Assembly (NCBI GenBank): GCA_947374705.1
Contig: CANCDA010000175.1
Coordinates: 1 to 5,340, forward strand
Direction of reading: 5' to 3'
DNA: 5,340 nt
DNA from: Comamonadaceae bacterium
GTDB taxonomy: Bacteria; Pseudomonadota; Gammaproteobacteria; Burkholderiales; Burkholderiaceae_C
This document shows, piece after piece, positions 1-4,848 of the stretch. The notes beneath the pieces are model-generated. The model was not told the DNA's origin and did not search any database. It saw only the letters and a program-made list of their open reading frames with translations. A program made the translations under genes and the position numbers. How positions within the stretch are numbered: the stretch's first letter is position 1; the number at the start of each line of letters is the position of its first letter.

Positions 1-116
1 TGGCCCTTGTCGGGCTTGATGGTTAAGGAAATTGATCAGCAGAGGGTGTGCTGAAAATTTTCGATTCTAAGCGCGACCCGGACGACGGCTTTGACCGAAC
101 GAACAGGTGTGCACGA
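1..116. other. left-edge stretch without an assignable gene
   Basis: This stretch lies downstream of the minus-strand binding-protein remnant. On the plus strand a frame is open from the window edge to a TGA at 52-54, and could be the last 17 codons of a gene entering from the left (ending IDQQRVC). It is too short to recognise, and a second frame (ending VGLDG at a TAA) is equally possible. A 10-bp palindrome, GAAAATTTTC, sits at 53-62. No T-run terminator for the minus-strand remnant is evident. Nothing else here can be supported. Confidence 0.3.
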
Positions 117-897
117 TCAAGACTTCAAAAGCGCTTTGAGATTGAGCCGCCTGATGAGCTCGGTTTCTTTTTTGAAGGTCTGCAAGACGTACTTTTCGTA
201 GTCGGGCCCGTCCAGGTAGAGAAGAGGCGCGTCGATTTTTTCGCAAGCTTGTTTGAACTCGGTGCTGGCGACGGCAGTCCGGAACGCATCGCGCAGTTTG
301 GCTGCAACGGCAGGGTCTAGGCCGCGCGGCGCACCCACCCCGTTGGGGGCGTCCACCACCACGTTTAAACCGGGCGGTTCGCTGCTCGCCCCAGGTGGCC
401 AGTAGGCGCAGCTTGCCGGCTTCGACATGCGGGGCCAAGGCCCGAGTGGGCATAAGTCACCTTGTCGGGGTGAGTCTGAGCGGCCTTGATCAGGAGTTGC
501 AGGGTCTTGAAAGGGCTGTCGGGTAAGACTGCAATACCAAAAGTCTGACCTGAGGTTCTGGCCAGGTAGGTGATGTCTTTTTGGGGGTCAACGGTCACGC
601 TGCCCAGTTGGGAAAACCGGGTGACCGAGATGGGGATTTGTCCGATGTCATGGCTTTGAGGCCAATCATGCCGGCGGCGCCCACTTTGTTCTCTACGGCA
701 ACGGCTTGGCCCAGCTCTTTAGCAGCGGCTGCGCACAAGGCGCGCATGGTCTGGTCGGCTGTGCCGCCCACAGGCCAAGGGCAAATGAAGGTGATGGGTT
801 TTTCTGGGTAGGCGGCAGCCCGGGCCAGCGGGCTAAGTGCGCCAGATGCGACAGCGGCGAGCCATGATGTATTGAAATGACGGCGATGCAGGTGCAT
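117..897 (-). pseudogene. Bug/TctC-type tripartite tricarboxylate transporter substrate-binding protein, broken by three internal lesions
   Basis: An intact member would be a periplasmic protein of about 320 residues that binds a carboxylate or aromatic acid, either for a TctAB-type membrane pair or as an orphan receptor. The start at 897 is supported by GAGGA (903-907) five bases upstream. The N-terminus carries a twin-arginine-like RRHFN motif and a hydrophobic segment ending ARAAA, followed by the family's YPEKPITFICPWPVGGTAD block and a GAAGMIGLKAM block. Homology then jumps frame near 637-645 (resuming at IPISVTRFSQLGSV), again near 436-446 (APHVEAGKLRLLATWGEQ), and again near 366-371 (VVVDAPNGVGAPRGLDP), and runs to the natural end, NLKALLKS, with a TGA at 117-119. 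About 260 codons remain and the span is not a multiple of three. From remembered family members I infer a loss of roughly 10, 45-50 and 10 residues at the three points. No TctA/TctB gene is in view. A non-functional product is nearly certain; the ligand cannot be told. Confidence 0.9.
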
Positions 898-967
898 GGG
901 GTTCCTCGTTGATGGCGCGGACGTCAGCAGTAAGGTTCAGTCTAGTGTGTTCTCAGGGTGTGCACGG

Positions 968-1537
968 TCAGGCATACCCATGCAGACGAGCGGTGTAGCC
1001 CAGTGGGCCACTGGCCAGGCCAGCGCGGTCGTGTGATTCGATGCAGACACCGGCATCGACCGAGAAGCCGCTGTGCTGGTAGGCCAGCATGTCTTTGGCG
1101 TCACTGCTCTCCAGCAGGCCCCGAGCGACGAAGGCGCGCAGGATGCGTTTGCGCAAGGTAGCCTGCACCTGCGCCACGGCGGGCGCATCGATGGCACTGG
1201 CCGGGTGAAAGACGACACCCGCCGGTGAGGCTTGCACTTCGGCATCAGCGTCACTCCCGCCCGCCACCGCCTCCACCATGCGCCGTGTATTGCACGAGGG
1301 GCAGACACCACGGCCCTTGCAGGAATAGGCCACAAAGTAGTCGTGTCCACAGTCGTCACACCACGCCCGGGCAAAGCCGTGCGCAAAGATGCCGCACTCC
1401 AGATATTTGCGAAAGGTCTGGCGGACATAGGGCTTTGGCGTATGGTGGTCACCCTGCCCGTTACTCCTGAATTGATAGCTGCACTGCTCGTGCAAGGCTG
1501 GTGCAGGCTGGGTCAGCTTGTCGTCGAAATGCGTCAA
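968..1537 (-). pseudogene. IS91-family transposase remnant, internally deleted and C-terminally truncated
   Basis: IS91-family transposases are HUH/Y2 enzymes of about 400 residues that move elements by rolling-circle-like transposition. The 189-codon frame retains the N-terminal IS91 zinc-binding domain: CDDC, then SCKGRGVCPSC, giving a four-cysteine cluster around residues 60-82, preceded by RKYLECGIFAHGFARAW. Directly after NTRRMVE the sequence continues in frame with SDADAEVQASPAGVVFHPAS and then GLLESSDAKDMLAYQHSGFS. In relatives these blocks lie well downstream, so about 70-100 residues appear missing, including the stretch expected to hold the HxH metal-binding motif. Similarity fades near GYTARLHGYA and ends at a TGA, so the C-terminus is also lost. 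The frame begins with TTG at 1537 without a convincing RBS. Translation upstream (to about 1600) stays open and may be a further piece of the original N-terminus. The element is inactive and its ends cannot be defined. Family assignment is strong; the size of the deletion is from memory. Confidence 0.85.
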
Positions 1538-1692
1538 GCGGTGCGTGCGAATGCTGCTCGCGTCGAGCCAAGTGTGTGGACCGGCTGGCAGGCCTGCGGT
1601 TTGCGCTGAAAATGACGTTACAGTCCGAAAAGACGCACCAGTACAGCCTTAAGTGCTCTTACAAGCATAGCAATGGCTGGCAGCGCCAAGCA

Positions 1693-1713
1693 CTAAAAGC
1701 GCGCACAGCGCGC
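1693..1713 (-). terminator. candidate intrinsic terminator on the minus strand
   Basis: Read on the minus strand, the sequence is GCGCGC-TGT-GCGCGC followed by TTTTAG: a six-base-pair all-GC stem with a three-base loop and a short T run. This is the layout of a rho-independent terminator. It lies about 150 bases after the stop of the chimeric FGGY-fragment frame, so it may have ended the ancestral kinase transcript. The T run is only four long and the stem can slip register because it is an alternating GC repeat, so strength is uncertain. Confidence 0.45.
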
Positions 1714-1776
1714 GCAAAGTAGACCCTAGTGCATGCTGCGAAATAAAGCGTGAAAAGGAGCTTAAAGCGTGACGCG

Positions 1777-1851
1777 AAAGAGACTGAGCAACAGTGCGCA
1801 AAAAGTTTCTCAAAAGGGTATCCCAAACGGGCCTATCAAACGGGCTATTGC
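1777..1851 (-). mobile_element. possible second scrap of IS91-family transposase
   Basis: A minus-strand frame here reads DTLLRNFLRTVAQSLSRHA. It resembles the segment L-R-x-F-L-x-x-V-x-Q-x-L-x-x-H found in IS91-family transposases between the zinc-binding domain and the HUH motif, which is the part missing from the remnant at 968-1537. It lies upstream of that remnant's N-terminus, so it would be a second copy or a rearranged piece. The match is short and judged from memory of the family, with no flanking similarity that I can see. Confidence 0.25.
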
Positions 1852-1888
1852 ACAACAGCGCATCAGGTAGCCCGTTGAAACACGGGCT
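1824..1888. repeat. ACGGGC repeat cluster, direct and inverted
   Basis: Two imperfect tandem copies, CAAACGGGCCTAT (1824-1836) and CAAACGGGCTAT (1837-1848), are followed by an inverted copy TAGCCCGTT (1868-1876) and another forward copy ACGGGCT (1882-1888). AACGGGCTA (1839-1847) pairs perfectly with TAGCCCGTT across a 20-base loop. Alternatively AGCCCGT (1869-1875) pairs with ACGGGCT (1882-1888) across the loop TGAAAC. The two hairpins compete for the same central arm. The right part overlaps the end of the FGGY-fragment frame. No T run follows on either strand, so a terminator is not indicated; the function is unknown. Confidence 0.6.
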
Positions 1889-2130
1889 GTAGTGCGGCAT
1901 AGCAGGCGCGGTATTGCGTGTAGCGCTGGTCGACTGGCGGTTTGCTGCATAGCTGGGCGATGCGGGCCGGGCTTTGCGCGCTGAGCGCGAGCAGGGCCAA
2001 GCGCGCCGCGCCCAGGGCCGCACCCACACTGGCCGACCCGCTGACCGTGACTTCTATCTCCAACACATCGGCCAGCAACTGCGCCCACAGTGTGCTGCGC
2101 GCGCCACCGCCCACCAGCTGGGCACTGCGG
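1863..2130 (-). pseudogene. FGGY-family carbohydrate kinase (xylulokinase-like), C-terminal fragment only
   Basis: FGGY kinases phosphorylate sugars such as xylulose or glycerol and are about 480-520 residues long. Here only the last 85-90 codons remain. LVGGGARSTLWAQLLADVL matches the conserved nucleotide-binding glycine motif and following helix of the C-terminal domain, and GAALGAARLALLAL matches the next conserved helix. The tail RYTQYRACYAALQPVF matches the xylulokinase-like C-terminal helix. Between KPPV and QRYTQY, relatives usually carry about ten further residues, so a small in-frame deletion is likely. The N-terminal substrate domain is gone, so this is a non-functional remnant. Xylulokinase is favoured over other FGGY members by the LGAARLA and RYRALY-type tail, but the sugar cannot be decided. 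Confidence 0.75.
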
Positions 2131-2405
2131 ATTTGGCTAACACGCCACTGCTGGCCGATATGGGTAATCACGGTGACCGACTTTCGGTTGTACTTGGCGA
2201 TGATGCCGTGCAACACGGGTTGTCCATCGGGTTGGAATGACACCTTTTCACCAATGCTGAAATCGAGCATGTGGGCATGTGCCCGCATCTGACTCAGAAA
2301 CTTCAGGCGGGCCACGACCCGGTTGTTCAGGTCGAAGAGTTCGGGGGTGGTGGGAAATGCAGGCACAATCCGTGTCTGTATCAAGCCAATTCTTGGCAGC
2401 CCCAT
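1863..2405 (-). CDS. chimeric reading frame: SH3-like conserved hypothetical fused to FGGY-kinase C-terminal fragment
   Basis: This is a 180-codon frame made of two unrelated parts. Residues about 15-90 look like a small standalone protein. A helical start (PELFDLNNRVVARLKFLSQM) is followed by a beta-rich unit with the pattern F-S-I-G-E-K-V-S-F ... G ... YNRKSVTVIT ... GQQWRVS, which reads like an SH3/KOW-type barrel. I have seen similar short proteins in proteobacteria but cannot name a function. After RVS (near 2136) the frame passes directly into QLVGGGARSTLWAQLLADVL, the start of the C-terminal fragment of an FGGY carbohydrate kinase. No proper linker or usual end of the first protein is seen. 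ATG at 2405 lacks a Shine-Dalgarno; a GTG at 2366 (residue 14) is an alternative start. Most likely a deletion joined two genes read on the same strand. Whether it is expressed is unknown, and kinase activity is excluded because the catalytic N-terminal domain is absent. Confidence 0.6.
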   Translation of the reverse strand: MGLPRIGLIQTRIVPAFPTTPELFDLNNRVVARLKFLSQMRAHAHMLDFSIGEKVSFQPDGQPVLHGIIAKYNRKSVTVITHIGQQWRVSQIRSAQLVGGGARSTLWAQLLADVLEIEVTVSGSASVGAALGAARLALLALSAQSPARIAQLCSKPPVDQRYTQYRACYAALQPVFQRAT

Positions 2406-2428
2406 TTTTACAGTTTGATTTTTTACAG
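2405..2428. repeat. direct repeat TTTTTACAG x2 in the divergent intergenic region
   Basis: TTTTTACAG occurs at 2405-2413 and again at 2420-2428, 15 bases apart start to start, in an AT-rich gap between the minus-strand chimeric frame and the plus-strand lipoprotein gene. The first copy covers the chimeric frame's start codon. It could be a regulator half-site pair or an old recombination scar. TTTACA (2407-2412) with TATGAG (2431-2436), 18 bases apart, is a weak candidate promoter for the lipoprotein gene, but it would leave almost no leader before 2450. Confidence 0.4.
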
Positions 2429-2449
2429 CTTATGAGCTCTGCCACTTAC

Positions 2450-3682
2450 ATGACTTCGACATCCATTCGATTGAAACTCCTTGCGCTATTTGTAGCCGTA
2501 GTCCTCAGCGCTTGCGGCGGGAGTAGTGGTGGTCCAGCTTCATCGCCCGCAGGCGGAATCACCGTGGTGCCCGGCAACGGCCAAGTTACTGTGAGTTGGA
2601 CGCCTGATTCGGGTGTTCAGTATTGGTTGTGGTACGCCCCTGGATCGACCGTGACGACTTCAACGCCTGGGCATTTGACTAAGGTGAATGTGAGCTCACC
2701 TTATGTTTTGACTGGGCTGACCAATGGAGTCACCTACTCATTCGCCATCAACGGTCGTACAGGTGGCGGTGCGGGGGGGGCATTGAGCAGTTCCGTATCA
2801 GTCGTACCGCGCCCAGCTGCAACCACGTGGACGACAGGCACCAGCATGGGCAGTGCCGAAATACGCAGCGTGACTTACGGTTCGGCTGCTGACGCGTCAT
2901 TGAATTACTTGGCCGTGGGTGCAAGCGGTAGTGTTTTCAAAGGGAGCGATGGCATCAACTGGGCCGCGGTGAGCACGGCACCTTCGGTTAATTTCAATGC
3001 AACGCTGTTCACGCTGAGTCAATTTATTGCCTTGAGCTCCACGGGTGGCATCAATAATATTTACCGCACCGCTGATTTTGTGACTTGGACTGCGGCAGTT
3101 ACCAATCCAGCGACTGGTCAAAACCTGAATGCACTAGCCTCCAATGGCGCGTTGGTGGTTGCAGTGGGTGATAACGGCACGATTCAAACCTCAACCGACG
3201 GTATCTCCTGGACAACGGCCACATCTGTGCCAACCACCGATCACCTCTACGGTGTCACTTATGCCGCCAGCGGGCTGTGGCTGGCCGTGGGGGCCAATGG
3301 TGTACTGTTCACCAGTGTGGACGGCAAGAGCTGGACGGCTCGAGCCTCGGGCACAACCAATACATTGCGCAGTGTTGCTGCCAGCACGTACTTAACAGGC
3401 TACCAGTATGTCGCTGTTGGTTTAGGTGGAGTTGTGAGCCGAAGTGTTGATGGCACCAGCTTTGCGGTGCAAACCCTCGGCACAACTGATTTTTATGGTG
3501 TCAATGCAGATCCGCTTCAGATTCTGGCCGTAGGCTCCGGTGGCGCAGCCTATACCAGCTCGGATGCGGTCACTTGGACGAGTCAAACAACCGGTACCAC
3601 GAACAAGCTTGCTGGCGTATTCGGCTCGCCCACGCAGTACATCGCAGTGGGTGCGGCAGGTACGAATATCTCTTCTCGTTAA
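2450..3682 (+). CDS. surface or periplasmic lipoprotein with fibronectin type III-like domain and seven-bladed Ycf48/BNR-like beta-propeller
   Basis: This gene encodes 410 residues. A short basic N-terminus (IRLK) and hydrophobic segment LLALFVAVV lead to the lipobox LSAC with Cys22, so the mature protein is predicted to be lipid-anchored after a GGSSGG linker. Residues about 30-120 resemble one fibronectin type III domain (GQVTVSW ... YVLTGLTNGVTYSFAI). Residues 123-410 hold seven degenerate repeats of about 41 residues: a strand ending AVG, then G-x-x-x-x-S-x-D-G-x-x-W. Tryptophans at 127, 171, 213, 254, 295 and 376 (Phe338 in one) alternate with seven AVG/ALS strands. The last repeat lacks its W strand and the first W stands alone at the N-terminus, which predicts a closed seven-blade propeller. 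I infer binding or assembly, not catalysis, and no partner is known. Start choice is uncertain: ATG 2432 is also in frame and neither start has a clear RBS. A G8 tract lies within it. Confidence 0.88.
   Translation: MTSTSIRLKLLALFVAVVLSACGGSSGGPASSPAGGITVVPGNGQVTVSWTPDSGVQYWLWYAPGSTVTTSTPGHLTKVNVSSPYVLTGLTNGVTYSFAINGRTGGGAGGALSSSVSVVPRPAATTWTTGTSMGSAEIRSVTYGSAADASLNYLAVGASGSVFKGSDGINWAAVSTAPSVNFNATLFTLSQFIALSSTGGINNIYRTADFVTWTAAVTNPATGQNLNALASNGALVVAVGDNGTIQTSTDGISWTTATSVPTTDHLYGVTYAASGLWLAVGANGVLFTSVDGKSWTARASGTTNTLRSVAASTYLTGYQYVAVGLGGVVSRSVDGTSFAVQTLGTTDFYGVNADPLQILAVGSGGAAYTSSDAVTWTSQTTGTTNKLAGVFGSPTQYIAVGAAGTNISSR
2773..2780 (+). repeat. homopolymeric G8 tract inside the lipoprotein coding sequence
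   Basis: Eight consecutive G residues encode part of the glycine-rich linker (TGGGAGGALSS, near residues 104-113) between the fibronectin-like domain and the propeller. A gain or loss of one G by slippage would shift the frame before the propeller and truncate the protein. Tracts of this kind drive phase variation in some bacterial surface genes. Here it may simply follow from GGG glycine codons. Confidence 0.7.
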
Positions 3683-3697
3683 CTTGAGTATTGACGA

Positions 3698-3718
3698 TGG
3701 GCGTGAGCCCAAGGCTCA
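3698..3718. terminator. overlapping hairpins between convergent genes, possible weak bidirectional terminator
   Basis: The 33-base gap between the convergent stop codons holds two mutually exclusive hairpins: TGGGC-GTGA-GCCCA (3698-3711) and TGAGCC-CAA-GGCTCA (3704-3718). The second includes the TGA stop codon of the minus-strand hydrolase gene. Their place between converging genes fits transcription termination, but neither strand has a T run after the stem, so intrinsic termination is weakly supported. Confidence 0.3.
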
Positions 3719-4798
3719 TTGTCCCAACTTAGGCGCAGTTTGCAGTAGATTCACCAAATGCTGCTTCCAGAACTTGGCCTGTCCTGTGGTGCCGTGGCCC
3801 GCCGTGTTTTCGCTGGCGGGGATGATCACGTAGCTGCCCCGCTTGATGCGTTTGACTTCGCTTTGCAGCAGCCCGAGTTCGGGCGGGTTGCGTTCGTCAT
3901 CGGCGGCGTTGATGGCCAAGAGCGTGGCCTGGATCTTTTCCAGACCGGGGGAGGGGTTGTAGTCGCGTGAAGAGTCCCACTGGTAGAGGTGGTCGTTGGC
4001 GTCACCCGTGTAGCGTGCTTTCAGGCGGCTGTCGAGAAACTGGTCGGCCTTCTCACGCGTGGGTGCGGCCTTGAACAGCGCCTGGTTGCCGCCATTGGTG
4101 GCTATGGCATAAAACACCGACGCAAAATGCGCGCTCTTGGGCTGCTCGGTGTAGTTGCCGTTCATCCAGGTCGGGTCGTTGCGGATGGAGTCAATGATAA
4201 GGCGGCGCAGCATCCAGTTGCGGCTGGACATCTCGGTGGGCAGCGAGGCCATGGGCACGAGCGTGTCCATGAACGCGGGGTAACGTTGGCCCCAGATCCA
4301 GGTTTGCATGCCGCCCATGGAGTTGCCAATGACCAAGCGCAGATGCTTGACGCCGAAGTGCTCGGTGACCAAGCGGTACTGCGCGTCCACCATGTCGTTG
4401 TAGTTGTACTTGGGGAATTTGGCGCGCAAGCCGTCCGACGGTTTGCTGGACTTGCCCGTGCCTATCGCGTCCGGCAGGATGACGAAGTAGCGGCTGGCGT
4501 CCAGCGCCTGCCCCGGGCCAAACAACTCGCCCGCAAAAGCCGGGTTCACCATGGCCGCGCCTGAGCCTGTTGTGCCGTGCAGCACCAGCACCGGCTCGCC
4601 CTTGGGGTCGCCCACAGTGGTGTAGTTCAGCTTGAGTTCTGGCAGCACCTCGCCGGTGTGGAAGCGGAAGTCTTTGGCGATCCAGTGGCCTTCTTTAGGG
4701 GTGGGCATGTTTTGGGCGTGTGCGGTTGACAGGGTGAAGGCGGTGATGCCCAGCACGAGGGCTGCGGTGCTGTGGATGAACTTGGAGAGGGGGAGCAT
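3716..4798 (-). CDS. secreted alpha/beta hydrolase, homoserine O-acetyltransferase (MetX)-like group
   Basis: This gene encodes 360 residues from the ATG at 4798, chosen because AAGGA lies five bases upstream and a signal peptide begins there. The in-frame ATG at 4831 would add 11 residues before the signal. MLPLSKFIHS plus a hydrophobic stretch ends in AHA with predicted cleavage before QN, so the enzyme should be periplasmic. The fold signature is clear: LVLHGTTGSG (oxyanion-hole loop, about residue 71), then VIGNSMGGMQTW with nucleophile Ser160, acid AADDERNPP (Asp301 most likely), and base AGHG with His335. GNSMGGMQ and the FGPGQALDASRYFVILPD segment are typical of MetX-like proteins. Cytoplasmic MetX enzymes make O-acetylhomoserine and lack a signal peptide, so methionine synthesis is unlikely; ester or amide hydrolysis, or acyl transfer in the periplasm, is my inference. 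It follows the carboxymuconolactone-decarboxylase-like gene by 50 bases on the same strand, suggesting an operon. The substrate is unknown. Confidence 0.92.
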   Translation of the reverse strand: MLPLSKFIHSTAALVLGITAFTLSTAHAQNMPTPKEGHWIAKDFRFHTGEVLPELKLNYTTVGDPKGEPVLVLHGTTGSGAAMVNPAFAGELFGPGQALDASRYFVILPDAIGTGKSSKPSDGLRAKFPKYNYNDMVDAQYRLVTEHFGVKHLRLVIGNSMGGMQTWIWGQRYPAFMDTLVPMASLPTEMSSRNWMLRRLIIDSIRNDPTWMNGNYTEQPKSAHFASVFYAIATNGGNQALFKAAPTREKADQFLDSRLKARYTGDANDHLYQWDSSRDYNPSPGLEKIQATLLAINAADDERNPPELGLLQSEVKRIKRGSYVIIPASENTAGHGTTGQAKFWKQHLVNLLQTAPKLGQ

Positions 4799-4803
4799 GT
4801 GTT

Positions 4804-4808
4804 TCCTT
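4804..4808 (-). promoter_or_regulatory. ribosome binding site deciding the hydrolase start
   Basis: On the minus strand AAGGA is followed by five bases (AACAC) and ATG at 4798. This favours 4798 over the upstream in-frame ATG at 4831, which would place charged residues (QADFRPSRKH) ahead of the signal peptide. Confidence 0.7.
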
Positions 4809-4848
4809 GAGGGCCGAAAATCTGCCTGCACAGGCGTGATGGCGTCGT

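Larger units (their letters stand above)
1538..1862. other. gene-free stretch between IS91 remnant and FGGY fragment
   Basis: No intact gene is supported in these 325 bases. They hold a GC-rich hairpin followed by T residues on the minus strand (1693-1713), a longer-range inverted repeat AGTGCT/AGCACT (1652-1657 and 1689-1694), and the left part of an ACGGGC repeat cluster (from 1824). A minus-strand frame reading FLRTVAQSLSRH (about 1777-1812) resembles the middle of IS91 transposases. The sequence from about 1735 to 1830 is visibly more A-rich than its neighbours. It is best read as decayed intergenic and mobile-element DNA. Confidence 0.5.

Noticed and set aside
363..370. Palindrome GTTTAAAC at the third lesion of the binding-protein remnant
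   Set aside because: Eight bases of palindrome is too short to call a site. It probably results from the deletion join, although it could be re-examined if the ancestral sequence is found.
106..970. Near-identical 14-mers GGTGTGCACGATCA (106-119) and GGTGTGCACGGTCA (957-970) flanking the binding-protein remnant
   Set aside because: One mismatch in 14 over an 850-base distance is expected by chance in a window of this size. The flanks do not extend the match, so they are not supported as element ends or target duplications.
1232..1722. Plus-strand frames across the IS91 remnant and the adjacent gap
   Set aside because: They are antisense to the transposase remnant with its clear zinc-binding motif, and show no RBS or recognisable domain.
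1649..2088. Minus-strand frames of 126 and 92 codons overlapping the FGGY fragment
   Set aside because: Over the FGGY part both are Arg/Ala/Pro-rich shadows of the kinase frame. Their ends beyond it show no family likeness except the short IS91-like stretch, which is reported separately.
2279..2449. Upstream GTG extension of the lipoprotein frame, adding 57 residues
   Set aside because: It runs antisense to the SH3-like frame and would put a charged, proline- and glycine-rich stretch before a clear lipoprotein signal peptide. The lipobox at Cys22 fits the start at 2450 (or 2432).
3989..4564. Plus-strand open frame of 191 codons
   Set aside because: It lies entirely antisense to the well-supported hydrolase gene, is rich in Val/Gly/Arg/His as expected from a GC-rich shadow, and matches no family.
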